Positions 11,425 through 22,741 of a DNA stretch of 64,000 nucleotides are shown one piece after another; the stretch's first letter is position 1, and each line of letters begins with the position of its first letter. The notes beneath the pieces were generated by a model. That model saw nothing but the letters and a program-made list of their open reading frames with translations, had not been told where the DNA came from and ran no database searches. Where the stretch lies: NCBI GenBank assembly GCA_003290165.1, contig QNQO01000671.1, positions 496,001 through 560,000 of the forward strand. Reading direction: 5' to 3'. Made by a program: the position numbers and the translations under genes. Source of the stretch: Berberis thunbergii. Taxonomy: Eukaryota > Streptophyta > Magnoliopsida > Ranunculales > Berberidaceae.

Positions 11425-11634
11425 TTAATTCATGTCCTCAAGTACACAGATGAAACTGCATTTTCCTTGATGCATCTTTGGCAGAAGTTCAAGGACATCC
11501 TTTTTTGTGAGGTTTGCTATGGTTTGAAAGGAAACTCTTCCAAATCTCAAACGTTTGTTGCCAGAAAGGTTCCAAAGAATGTCTGACACGTGGGTCGCCA
11601 TTTTTGGTTGTAAGATAGGCTTTTTGCCTTGCAT
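11425..11634 (-). pseudogene. Copia GAG_pre-integrase relic
   Basis: The minus strand is open for 69 codons and includes RFGRVSFQTIANLTKKDV followed by LELLPKM. In copia polyproteins the pre-integrase domain has the pattern LWH.R.GH.SF..I..L.KK..V.GLPK. The two zinc-binding His are lost here. It lies upstream of the RT/RNase H relic in the right order for one element. The integrase core and N-terminal RT that should lie between are absent, so either a deletion or two elements is possible. Confidence 0.6.
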
Positions 11635-11639
11635 GTGCT

Positions 11640-12440
11640 TCCTTTAGAAGCTTAGCGGTTATTTAAGGAAACTTTCCTATTCTGAATAAGGTTTCCTTAA
11701 TTAATTAAGACAAGCCAAGTTTCTTTGTTGTACAAAAGTTTCCTTGATCATTTATGACAAATAAAGTTTCCTATTTGAGCTAGGTTTCCTTTTCAATTAA
11801 GACAAGGAAACTTTCATAAATCAATTAGGAAAATTAGAATAAGGAATAGTTCTCCTTGCGGGACAAGGAAAGTGATCCAAGAAATACTTCCTATTAGGAG
11901 AGGTTTTCCTTGTTTGGTTAAAACAAGAAAGTTCTCCTTGTGGGACAAGGAAAGTAATATGGAAACACTTTCCTATTAGGAGTAAACTTTCCTTCCTTGG
12001 TTTGGACTTGTTTAGCCTCTATGTAGGTCAAAGGCATCCAGGAAAACACAAGAAATCCAGGAAATCCAAGAAAGACAAGAAATCCAGAAAGCTCTAGACT
12101 GGAGTAGATCAATAGCTTGTTCATCACTGCTCTAGAGAACCTCTAGGCTCTAGAATAATTTGTTCTCAAGGGAGTATTGACTCTTTGTTAGCTATAAGAT
12201 AGCAAAAGTTGGAGACTCGAGAATTTGTTCTTAAGAGGTTGGAGCTTCAAAAGGGTTTGTTCGTGAGGGGTTGGAGAGCTTGTTAAGCAACCACGAGAGT
12301 TTGGTGAGTATTGTAAGTTTTGTTAGTTCGCAAAGGTTGGAGCCTCAAGATTTTGTTCTTGAGGGATTGTAACCTTGTACTATTAATATAGTGGAAGGAT
12401 TATAAAAAATGTGTAATTGTGTCTTCTTCTTCGTTTATTT
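11640..12440 (+). repeat. Candidate solo LTR with TTTCCT-rich internal repeats
   Basis: At 11660-12000 there are many alternating copies of AAGGAAACTTTCCTATTAGG-like blocks. The right end reads GTAACCTTGTACTATTAATATAGTGGAAGG, a form common in the U5 part of plant copia LTRs. No primer-binding site follows. I could not fix either terminus or a target duplication. Confidence 0.35.
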
Positions 12441-13605
12441 CTTTTTTGTTTATTTACTAGGTATTGCCCGTGCCTAAGGCACTATGAGACTATAGATTAA
12501 AACTATTATGCCGTTGGAAAAGTTACTTTAAAAATAAAAGAATTTTAATGTGCATTGTATTAAACTTTGGCACCTAAATGTGCATTCTTATATGAACTTT
12601 AATGTGCATTGTATTAAAAAATAAAAAATAAAAAAAAAATTTGGCTACTAAAAAAATAAAAATAAACATGATCATTAGAGAAGGGTACCTAAATAGTGTC
12701 ACATACAATTCCCCATGACCAAACACAAATGTGCGGAAACCGATCCCAACATATTAAATTGATTGCCCTTTGCCAGTGCCTACGAGATAATATGTATTTT
12801 TTAGCAACTTATTGCAACAAAAAAAAAAAAAAAACTCCACAGGTAATAAAATGCAATTAATATGCGTTCATTCAACAGTTGAGTCTTGTGAACAAAATAG
12901 CACAACCCTACATGTGACACTCCAGCAAAATCTACACTACTACACTTATTTTCGATACTAATTGTTACCCATAGTAGTCTTTTGGAGATCTTTCAGCATA
13001 AGTTCTTTGTGTGTCTCAAAGTTTAGGCACTCATCTAGTCTTCATGCGCCTTTGACACTAAATTTTTACTTACATTTAGATAATTAATATTCACTACAAA
13101 TTTGGTGTTCCATATAACCTAAATGCACAATACATAGTTCCAATAACTCTATTAAATGTGCCTAAGGTGCTCCTTAAGAATTTTAACTTCAATAGTATGT
13201 CAGATTGCAAAATGACTCAATATACGCCTTTGGCACGATAGTCATTATATTCTTGAGCACCTTTATATATGCCAATTTTATTATAAACCACCATTAAGTT
13301 CTCTTTATTACATACATACCTAACTGCTATCAACAATTAAAAAAAAAATTGGCTATGGGATCAAACCCATGAGCTCTTATTGTAGATGACACGAGGGTGA
13401 AACATAAAATTCAAAACTTTAAGTCCCAACCATTGGATGAAACAAATCTCAACGGTGAGTGAGCATTTATCCACATGTTTAAAGCCACCATTAGATCTAG
13501 AGCTAAATCATATCACAACTGTCGATTTTTTATATGCCTAGACAAATTAAAAAACCAAGTTGCTTTGTAGTATAGATCTCTCAATCATTCCTTGGGCTTC
13601 CTTTG
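12441..13605. other. Gene-less stretch with a 'TACTAGGTATTGCCCGTG' repeat start
   Basis: TACTAGGTATTGCCCGTG at about 12456 resembles the first bases of some plant MITE or Helitron-like repeats, and CTAAGGCAC/GCCTTTGGCAC motifs recur. I found no matching right end. A 17-18 base A run lies near 12813. No coding sequence. Confidence 0.35.
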
Positions 13606-13619
13606 GGGTGTGTGTGTGT

Positions 13620-13650
<31 letters not shown>

Positions 13651-13665
13651 GGGGGGGAGGGGGGG
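13606..13665 (+). repeat. (GT)n microsatellite joined to a long G tract
   Basis: About 13 GT units (13608-13634) run straight into 24 consecutive G (13634-13657), one A, and seven more G. The frames translated through it (poly-Pro, THTHTH) are artefacts. Confidence 0.97.
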
Positions 13666-14539
13666 TTGGTTGGTTGGGAGGCAAAGTTAATAAAACACAA
13701 GGGTTTGGGATGATGTAGTTCACGGGAAAAAAAATGGGGTTCAATAGAGACTCAACGCTTTACGACTAATCATAAGTTTCATGTGCAAAATACTCATAAC
13801 GGAACTTATGATCAATCGTAGGGACATCATGTGACTAATATTACTTTAATCAAAAGACAGGGACGTCATAATGTGCTTCTTCCAAGTACTAAGCCTGCCT
13901 TCAATTCTCTCTTGCTCCATTGCAGCCAGAAGTGAACAATGCATGCAAAACTTCTCATCTGGGGGGGGGTAAATTTGTTTGCTGCATCAAGGACATCACT
14001 TATTGTATTGGATGGTGTGTCAGTCCAAAAAATGAGGGGTGGGGGGATCAAAAGGATCAGATTTGGAGATTCGGTATTGAAATTGAAACCCTTTGTAGGC
14101 TCTATTTGGTCTAGAGCTCTAACTAAATTTCATGTGCAAGCTCCTAGGTGCTCCTTCGTTTCTACTTTGGGTTGAAAGTTTGTTTGCTTTTGGTCGATCA
14201 ATCTCTCTTCAGCAGATGGGCTTGGGAGAAAATAATTTGGAGCAAAAGGAAACAACAGGTTTTCAAAAAATGTACATAAGATAGTTGACAATTTGTGGAT
14301 AGAGATCAAAGCTACACTTTGATTGTGGTAGCAAAACTATGACATGTTTAAGGATATACAAATCTGTACTTATATGTTTAGTTGGGAGAACATAGTCTAC
14401 AATAGTAACTTATGATGTATAGTTGTATACTATTGTAGGGTTGCTCCTTTTGGAGTCAACCTTGTACACACTCACTTTTCAAACTAAATACAATTATCTT
14501 GGTTTTTTTTAATCAAAAGAAAAAAATATTAAAGTGACT
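13666..14539. other. Gene-less stretch
   Basis: Overlapping short frames at 13866-14175 have no recognisable domain. A nine-G run occurs at about 13962. It may be flanking sequence of the LINE relic to its right. Confidence 0.4.
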
Positions 14540-14985
14540 GGTTGGACGTCTTGAATGAGGTCAATCAACTTATCCATTTCCTATTTGCGTGACCTTGATG
14601 AAAGTGCAAGTTCCAGGAACCTCAACGCACCTTGTTGGCAAAGAATTCTAGAACCTTTCCGTGCTTGTTATTGAAGATAGAAAACAGCCCTGAAAACAAA
14701 TCCTTTAGCGTCTCATGCTATGCTCCCAAACACTAATTTTGTCTCACCCGATGCAACTTGAAAGAAATATGGGGCTCAAACACCTAATTCAGCTTCGTAA
14801 TAGCCTTCCACAGGGCACAGCCATATATGCTCGGCCCATTTTCTCAATACGGAGCAGTTCTCCGCAATAACCACTGGTCACCATGGAACAGATTGTTCTA
14901 CTCCATACCACCATATCCATTTAGCTAGAAGAGCTCTCTTGATCATCTTCACTGTTATTCACCGAACCATTTGGGTAACAAACCT
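14540..14985 (-). pseudogene. LINE ORF2 zf-RVT region relic
   Basis: On the minus strand the pieces read KRALLAKWIWWYGVEQS, then after breaks LFSIFNNKHGKVLEFF and GSWNLHF. Plant L1-type ORF2 proteins have N.ALL.KW.WR.G.E, then FP.LF.I...K...V, then G.WNL.FRR.LNDWE between RT and the zf-RVT zinc motif. Order and spacing agree. Several stops and frameshifts are present, and neither LINE end is visible. Confidence 0.7.
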
Positions 14986-15042
14986 ACTTCCAAATTAACC
15001 AATGATATTTGTTTGTTTGCATTCAAGGAAAAACCCCACAAA

Positions 15043-15145
15043 AAAAGTAGTCTTGGACCCTGACCCAAAGCTAGACAAACTTGAGACCCAAACTCAAAAC
15101 TGGTGCAAACTATAAGACCCAAACAAAAATTAACCCTAAAACATT
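15043..15145. mobile_element. Partial copy of the 3811-4262 MITE
   Basis: Reads CCAAAGCTAGACAAACTTG.GACCCAAACTCAAAACTGGTGCAAAC.ATAAGACCCAAAC, aligning with the right arm of the MITE at 4170-4245. Only one arm is visible. Confidence 0.6.
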
Positions 15146-15309
15146 TCTACCACCATCAAGAATTAGTGCTACTTCCACAAAGAAAATTTGTTTTTGGTTT
15201 TCGAATTACAGGTTCCAACAATTTAATGTCTTTGAAATGGTGTTTTGAGAGGGAAATCCAAGTTATAGATCCCCCCCCCCAACAATGTAATATAAGGTTA
15301 ACTTGTTGA

Positions 15310-16085
15310 CAATGATGCACAAACACGAGCACGCGCGGCATGTCGGACACGGATACGACAACTTGACAATTTTCCAAAAACTAGGACTCGAGGATACGGC
15401 GACGCATCCATCATGTATAATAATTTAAGTAAAAATAATATGTATGAAAATGAAGCACAATTGTGCTGGAAAATAAATAAAGAAAAAAAAACATAGAGAA
15501 TATGTAAAAAAAAAAAAAAAAAAGTGGAGAAAAAGACACTATGTCGCAAGAGAAAAGCAAAGTAGAGTAGAGAAGAAGAAACATAGATTACCACTATGCA
15601 ACCACCTCATCATCATCATCAAAGCCCAGTTCAGATACTTTCGGGATCGGCTACATGGATTTTGGTTCTCCAAGCAATGTGGTTTTCCCACATATCGTCC
15701 CTAATCCAAATTCAATGATGTTTTCCTTCACTGCCTTCATCCAAGTTTTCAACGGTCATCCCCTCCGTCTACATCCTCCATTAACTTGTCAATCTAGACA
15801 TTTTTTTAATTGACGATATGATTGGTCTCCTCCGCACATGACCAAACCACGTTAAACGCCTTTCTCTAATTTTGGTTGTTGAGACTTGATCGTGTTCTAA
15901 CCGAGTTTTGGATATATCGGAGGCGTGTCTGACACGCTGACTACACTGACCATGTGCCTGACACCTGTCGATACATTGAACATGTGTTTGATGCGCATCA
16001 GAGGCGTGTCAAGCGAGTGTCGGGTTGTCGGATATGTGTCGTACACGGGTACAACAAGTTCTCCGAAGAGTTTATGCTTCCTTGG
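15310..16085. mobile_element. Non-autonomous hAT-like element, copy 2 (with RTE tail inside)
   Basis: Left end CAATGATGCACAAACACG; right end (reverse complement) CAAGGAAGCATAAACTC. Near the left end it shares GGACACGGATACGACA and CTTGACAATTTTCCAAAAACTAGGACTCG with copies 1 and 3. Near the right end it shares GGAGGCGTGTC..GACACG..ACACGGGT.CAACAAGTT.TCCGAAGAG with copy 3. Flanks (CTTGTTGA, GTTAAGAG) do not match, so the target duplication is lost. A ten-C run precedes it (15272-15281). Confidence 0.75.
15600..15885 (-). mobile_element. 3' tail of an RTE-type LINE
   Basis: The minus strand reads RLTWFGHVRRRPI and later W..I.VADPES. RTE-clade ORF2 proteins of plants end with L.WFGHV.RRP followed by a W..I..ADP motif. 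It ends, on the + strand at 15605-15622, in a short TCATCATCATCATCA run, the trinucleotide tail usual for RTE. Stops break the frame. It lies wholly inside hAT-like copy 2. Confidence 0.75.
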
Positions 16086-16650
16086 TTAAGAGTTTTATTG
16101 TCTAAAGTACAATTCAGGAGATTTTTTTATGTTTGCACAATGAAAAAGGATATATTTCCATTTTATTCTTAAAAAAAGAGAAAATTTTGCACGTAGGAAA
16201 ATGTTTTCATGAATTTAAAAATATTTGTACTGTAGATATGCTACTTTATTGGTTGTGGAGTGATAGGTCATTAAGTCAGTTTTGACTTTCACTTGAAATA
16301 AGATAGTGGTACACATTAACCAGATATTAACATAATCTTCATTACTAATATGAAACGGGAAGGGGGAATTCTATTAATGATCCAAATACATGGATAGTAT
16401 TGTTATCTTTCCAAAATCCAGGGTGGGCCAGTGCCCCTACCTGCGGATTCCGCCTCTACAACTCACACCAAACCCATTTCTTTTCCACTTTCCACCATTC
16501 AGTCTTAATGTTTCCTCCAACTCCTCAATTGTATTTTTCATGCATATTTTTAACAAATTGATCTTCGGTGTACTTTCATTTCTTTTCTATTAATATATAA
16601 ACTCGATGTGGAAGGATTATTTCATTTATTTCCTACTAAAAACATATATC
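16086..16650. other. Spacer between hAT-like copies 2 and 3
   Basis: No gene or repeat boundary recognised. AT-rich. Confidence 0.5.
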
Positions 16651-17339
16651 CAAGGATGCACCGACATTAACACGACACGCTGACTCAACAATTTTTAAAA
16701 AACTAGAACTCGGCGACACGATGACACGTCATACCTTTTTTTCAATAAAATCAAATAAGATAAACAATAATTCAATAAAGAAAGAGTTTAAATAGAAAAA
16801 TAAACAATGCATCCATCTTTATATTGCAGGTAGGAAAAATAAATAGTAAAGAACATGAAGCAAAAACAGTAGAGAAAAAGAAGATGTATAAAAGTGGAAA
16901 AGAAATGAAGAACATAACATTCTGTCAAAAAAAAGAAAAAAAAAAGTAGAGTAAAGAAGTAAAGAGAAGAATCAAAGGAAAAAAGAATAAACAAAGATTA
17001 AGAAGCATAGACTACCTCTATATTTTAGTGGTTTTTCATTGCCCTTTTATCTTGACTCTTAAATCGTAATTTGAAGTTTATCACTTCTGATAGACTAACA
17101 ACCTTCTAATTAGGTGGTTATATAAGTCCAATTAAAAATAAATTTGGTTGTCGAGTCTTGACTGTCTCTTAACCGAGGGAGTTTTGGGTGTGTCAGAGGC
17201 GTGTCCAACACGTTGACCACATTGACCATGTGTCCAACCCGCCGACACATTTACCAAGTGTCCAATACGTGTCACAGGCGTGTCAAGCAAGTATCGGACA
17301 CGGGTGCAACAAGTTTTCCGAAGAGTCTGTGCATCCTTG
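16651..17339. mobile_element. Non-autonomous hAT-like element, copy 3
   Basis: Left end CAAGGATGCACCGAC; right end (reverse complement) CAAGGATGCACAGACTC, the best-preserved inverted pair in this family. Subterminal GACACG/CGTGTC clusters and an internal purine-rich block (16740-17010) match copy 2. Flanks (CATATATC, CTTGTTAG) do not form a duplication. No transposase. Confidence 0.82.
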
Positions 17340-17606
17340 CTTGTTAGCATTAACCTTCAACCTCGACACTACTGCAAACCACAATAGAATGTTGCGAACA
17401 ACCTTAACTTGCTCCAACTTCAGTGAGCATATCCAAAATGTTGTTGCATAGATAACTTATGGAGTTGATCTACTCATTTGGGCTCATGTTTGTTTTCCCA
17501 AAACTAACTGGGGTTGGGACATAGTTACCGAATTCGCTCATTGGATCGAGCGAATCGAATCATAGAAAGTTAACCAATTGGATCGATACATTTAGCAAGA
17601 AAAAAA

Positions 17607-18265
17607 GGGACATAGGTTCCATTTATTGCACTTCATTTATTTTCATTGCAATTTCGTTTATTTTATTATCTGAATCTTTGGTATCAGAGCCAAACGATTC
17701 TTATTGTTTTGTTCGATTTGGAAAAAATTAAAAGATGACAAAAGAAGCAAAACTCTAGCAGCTCGGAAAAGCAATTAAAATAGCATTGATGGAGAAGATA
17801 GATCTAAACTGCGATAGAGAGAATAATGAGATGATGGATCGGATCTAAACTTTTCATGCTGCAAGCAATTACAAAAAAAAGTTTCGAGGTCTCATTTTGC
17901 TTGGGCCATATGCCTTGTGTTTACTCAATGGTTGCTTGTCGGACAAGTTTCTTCAACCCAGGAGGTTGATAGAATTAGGATATTTATTAATATTAGGAAT
18001 ATGTGTATTTTAGTAATATTAGACAATTTTATTATTCTTGTAATATGGATTCAAATTAGGCTTATGACACTGGTTTTCCATTAGGTTTATAGCTTGATTT
18101 GGAAGGGGTAGGTTAACTATATATAAAGCATAGGCTACCCATTGTTAGTAGGTTGATTGAATAAAAATTATTTCGTCATTAGTTTATTTGGTTTATCGTT
18201 ATTTCCATTTATTGCACTTTGTTTATTTTCATTGCAGTTTCGTTTATTTTATTAGTCCGAATATA
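17607..18265 (+). mobile_element. Short LTR element (copia-like, TRIM-sized interior)
   Basis: A U5-like block, TTCCATTTATTGCACTT..TTTATTTTCATTGCA.TTTCGTTTATTTTATTA, occurs at about 17617-17670 and again at 18195-18258. The first copy is followed directly by TGGTATCAGAGC. The second copy ends a unit starting near TGATAGAATTAGG (about 17967), which follows a purine tract (CCCAGGAGG) and contains TATATATAAAG (about 18118). The interior of about 290 bases has no gag or pol. The 5' LTR is truncated. Confidence 0.7.
17679..17690 (+). promoter_or_regulatory. Primer-binding site (initiator Met tRNA)
   Basis: TGGTATCAGAGC is the classical plant retrotransposon PBS complementary to the 3' end of tRNA-iMet. 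It sits just after the U5-like block. Confidence 0.9.
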
Positions 18266-18763
18266 TCAAAAGCAGAGATGGAAGATATTGGTCTTTCGTA
18301 GGTGTCTATAAGAAGCTAAGTGCTAGAAAATAAGGCACGGTCTTTCATAGCACCCTTAAATTTCCAACTAGTTCTATCATTAAAAAATAAATATTAAATT
18401 GCTTTCCTTTAAACTTCCAACTACTTCTATCATAGTTAGACACTTAGACTTCAACTCTATAAATATCATGTGTTTGTTTGTATAGTATTGTTGATTGTTT
18501 TGTACCTTGTACTAGAAATGTGATTGTTCACATTCAAATATTCATATTTTTCTATCTTTTGCAATTCAAATATATGGGTATACATGAAATAAATACCATT
18601 GCAAAATACCGTACCAAATTAAATAATACACGAACTACAGCCCAAAATATCGTATTCCTACTCCTTCAAATTCCATACCACGGAAACTATAGCATCCTGA
18701 ATCCACTCCCGCACCATGTACCCTCCCATTCCACGTTCCAAGTAACTACTTGGGTACAAGACA
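18266..18763. other. Gene-less stretch
   Basis: No coding sequence or repeat boundary recognised. Confidence 0.5.
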
Positions 18764-19460
18764 ATGCGTTTACTAAATAATCACCTTCTTGGGAAGCAGA
18801 TATGGAGATTATCCAAGGATAAGCATCAACTTTCAAAAAGCATCATTGTAGACAACTATGAACACAATTTCAGAGAGGGCGAGGTTCATACCAAGCACGA
18901 TTTTGTGTGTGGATATTTGAAGAGAATCATTGTTGTTGCAATTCTTTAACCTGTAAATGTTTTGTTTGTCTTACCTTGGGCAAAAAATCTCTTTTGGATA
19001 ACAATGTGGTGATATGGCTTATGACTTGAGTAATCATTCGGATGGGTGTGTTTAGTTATTCTCAGGGATGGGTTTTCTGCTTTAAAAGAAATCTCAATGA
19101 ATGGGAGATTGAGGAGATGGTTACTTTTCTTGACATGATTGAAAAGCAGAAAATATTGACGGGACGATGATGAGCACATTCTATGGGAAGGACAATAAAA
19201 TGGTTTCTATAGAAATAGATAGTACTTTTAAAGTATTATCTACAACAATTACTTCAGATTTGGGAACTATTTTGTTGCCAATAATAATAGCAAGATCTGG
19301 ATGAAGAATTTTTTTTTTTCCACAGACTTGTAGATAAATAATCCAAGGGAAGGTTTTGACTGTTGACAATTTACAGAACAAGGAATATCACACCTAACAA
19401 GATGTTCTCTTTGTGACACTAAGGAACATGTGACTATTGAGTTGCTTAAAGGATTGTCCG
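18764..19460 (+). pseudogene. LINE ORF2 zf-RVT region relic
   Basis: The plus strand reads NNHLLGKQIWRLSKD, then in another frame GWVFCFKRNLNEWEIEEM, then ISHLTRCSLCDTKEHVTIELL. These match the plant L1-type order of a N.ALL.KQ.WRL block, RRNLNDWE, and the zf-RVT zinc motif P....C.LC...EET..HLL. The two Cys of CSLC are kept; the His is lost. Stops and shifts break it. Confidence 0.7.
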
Positions 19461-19649
19461 ATGTTGAGGAATATATTGAGAAATATGTTGAGGAAATAAA
19501 AGATGGCTAGGATTGAAAGTTGAAAAATATGTTGAGGATTGAAATTCATTTCCTATAATGGCATGTTTGTGAATATAACACAACTATAAGGACAAAGAAA
19601 ATGAAAAATTGTGAAAAAAATTGGTGGAATGTATATGTGGAAGGGAGAT

Positions 19650-19995
19650 AAAATTTTATGTTTTTTCTCAAAATTAAAATTGCAGTAACTATTTACTTGG
19701 TTTTTGTGCGATCGACTCTTCGTCTTCTTCTCTCGTTCTCTGTCAACCGGCGAGATCTGATTCTCTGCCCATCAGCGACGGCGAGCTCTGGTTCTTCTTC
19801 GATCGAGAATGAAATGAGTATTTTTTATATATTAGAACAAAAAGTTAAAACAACGTTATTGAAAATAAAATGTTATATTGATAACGACCATATAACGGCA
19901 TTATATCGGAGTCGTGATACAAAAACGTGATAATCTCATAACGTAACGGCTCACCCTGTTAAGCATTATATCGGAGTTATATCAGCGTTATAACA
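19650..19995 (-). repeat. Transposon end-like region with TATA box and leader
   Basis: 19860-19990 repeats ATATAACG/ATTATATCGGAG.T motifs, typical of a DNA transposon subterminal region. On the minus strand it is followed by ATATATAAAAAATACTCATTTCATTCTCGATCG (about 19803-19835) and a GA-rich leader. The segment CTCATTTC.TT.TCGATCG also occurs after the TATA box in hAT copy 1 (8055-8075). The opposite end of this element was not found. Confidence 0.4.
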
Positions 19996-20231
19996 TTGTT
20001 TTAACTGCATAGCCTTAGAATAAGCTTGCACTTCAAAATTGATTGAGGGCGAAATTGGGGATGGTGGCGAGGGTGTCAAGTACATGATATTTAGCAAAAA
20101 AAGTATGTGGAGTGCCAACGGCAGGGGGAATATCCTAGTATACATACAAAGGAGAAGTGTGAACGGAAAAGAAGAAAAAAAACCAGAGGTAAGCCAGTCT
20201 TTCATAGTTCATAACATAGTTTTATGAGGCT

Positions 20232-20281
20232 GAAGTTCCTATTCTTTTGTTCGTACGAAGTTCCTATTCTTTTGTTCGTAC
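20232..20281 (+). repeat. Perfect 25-bp tandem duplication
   Basis: A 25-base unit beginning GAAGTTCCTATTCTTTTG is present twice head to tail with no mismatch. Confidence 0.95.
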
Positions 20282-22741
20282 TGAGTGGACATTTAGCCCT
20301 TACCCGCCCTCTGTGTGTATGTTCATACTAGTGTCTCTTGATAATGCATGTCCTAGGGACATCAATGCGGTTCCAGCTCATAACTCCAAAACCAAAAACA
20401 TTTTAAATCACTCAAGCGCACGGCCAACAATTTTAGATCATGTCCAACCATTGGCAAATTTAACTGCACTCAATGAGCTTTAAAGTCAGTCTGGTGCCAG
20501 GGATTGTCAAGCATCCGATTCCATGCCTCATGATAAATGATCCTACAAAACTCATTGAACCAGGCATGTTTTCTTTAACAACTCCAAACATGCAGTAGCA
20601 GTCCATCCAAACAATTGAGCTCACCATCCTCTTCACTTTACCAATTATATGGATAAGTAATACATTTAGTCAAGATCTGGCCGCCAACAGTCATCTGAAC
20701 ACTTAAACTAGCTCTACAGTCCTAAGTACTAAAATCGCAAACATATTTCACCAATGCATGCCAGGAAACTATTATCGCATAGGAATCAGAGGCTTAAGAA
20801 AAATGTTCACTAGATCTTATTGTTTGAAAAAATAAATTTGAACCTTATGAAGTTACAAGCCTTCCCTAAACAACGCTTACACAAGATAACAATTTGAATT
20901 CATGAAAACTAGAGCTTAATCAATTATAAGTTACTACAATTCATTAGGCCTACATATAAAAAAATAATAATAACAATAGAAGTGTGCAAAGAAATCCAAT
21001 GATTTACTCATGATTCTCCACAGGAGACCACAATACTTTAGTTCTTCAGAGTTAACAGAATTCTCCTTTGCCCCTTCCTCCTTCACCAGCTTGGAAGGAT
21101 CCAAAAAACTAATGACTTGGCTTTCCAAGGAATTCACAAATTTCCCAGGAGTCATTCAAAGATGTTTAAAAATGAACTCTTGAGGAGTTACGTTTACACA
21201 TTTTTCAGGCTGGCTGGATAATATCCTCCTGTTCAACCAAGTCCACCTCGCACCAAGGAGGTGCTTGATTTTGCCATTTAATCTAATTGGTGGTCTGAAT
21301 CGCGCGAAATGTAGCACGTTTTGCAATAAATTCAGACATAGCAAGATTAAGAGGCAAAAACAAATAATCCCTCGCTATATCAGGTGCTCGACATCCAATT
21401 TTTCCTTCTTTCCTTACAATTAAATTTCTTCAGCCAATTCTTCTTCATACCATCCTCACATCCCCACTCCCCCACCCACCATAACACTACACATAATGTA
21501 TCAATACAACAAATTGAGGTGTTTTATAAAACTGGAACTATATAAATTCTTCTCATATGAAGTTATACTTCAGAAAAGGATGGCTAGATATCTCATTTAA
21601 GAGTACAGCAACTATCACCTGAACACAATATTAGGCATCCTGCTTTTTTTTCCGTTCTAACATCTCAGACAAAGTCCATTGTGACCCTACATTTGAGAAT
21701 ATTAATTTGATTAACTAGAGAAATGAATCATACAACTTCTTAGTGCACGATTTGTTAATGTTTTTGGTCAATTTTCAAAAGGGGTGTAGCAATTCTAATA
21801 AATTTTCATTATATATAGAATGTGACAAATGATGGGATCAAATTGAGCAATTAAACACAAAATTTCAGTAAGTCCTTACTGTCAAATATACTCAGTCAAC
21901 CCATTTTCATAAGTTGGTAAATAAATGAAGAGGTAGAGATTCAGGCAAATTATTATTAGAGTAACAACCCAAGAACTCCAGTTGTTCTTTAGTTTAATAA
22001 ATTGTTCTGGAGAAACTTGAAAACAGAAGGAAAGAAATAGGTTTAATAACTACTGCAGTATGAAGAAACTATAGATTATTAGATGACTGGAAAACACATA
22101 TCAGAAATCAAAAAGGAGAAGAAAAGAATTAACGTACTGTCATTGAGCAAGCAACCCTTCCTTTTTCCAATTCATTTGCGCCACCGCCACCGTGTCAAGA
22201 ACAACAACGCAGAAGCTCAATGCTACCATCATTCAACGATTTCCCATGCCCATAGAACACAATCGTGAATCCCATCCCACAGACTGATCTCATACCTTCT
22301 TTATAGACCTGCTGTTTTCGGAGTCAGATTCCGGGGTTTCTATACGTACCCACACCACACCCTTTATTTAGTAAGGGGTTTAGAGTCCCTCAAATTCCCA
22401 AGGCAGTCCAGTGATTGACGTCATCAATTCTACTTTTGACATTACCACCTCCAGAAATTTTTCATTCTTTGAACCTATTATATGACACCATTAATTTTTT
22501 CTCTCTCCCTATGCGTTTTCTTCTCTCCCGCCTCGCCGCCCAGAGCATGGGTCAGAATGCAATAGGTTTGAATCTAGGGTTGTTGAATCAAGAGATTGAT
22601 CCAGTGGTAGGAGCTCTCATGGTTCATAATTCCGGTATTTGGGGTTGTCAATTCTTCGGCATTAGGTACCGTGTTGTCCTCTTCAGTTGGTGTTGTATAC
22701 TATATTCGCCTTTAGTGAATCGAAGCGAGAATGGTGGCATG

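Larger units (their letters stand above)
19461..22733. other. Gene-less stretch, possibly old host sequence
   Basis: No full gene recognised. The minus strand at 20934-21344 has two open stretches (MTPGKFVNSLESQVISF, NGKIKHLLGARWTWLN) and looks less repetitive than its surroundings. I could not match it to a family. 22070-22320 is also less AT-rich. Two subfeatures are listed separately. Confidence 0.35.

Noticed and set aside
13547..13744. Frame with poly-Pro and THTHTH.
   Set aside because: It is the translation of the GT microsatellite and G tract.
20232..20281. GAAGTTCCTATTC occurs twice and equals the 13-bp half-site of the yeast FRT recombination target.
   Set aside because: There is no inverted partner half-site and no 8-bp core. 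The two copies are one 25-bp tandem duplication, so the match is best taken as chance.
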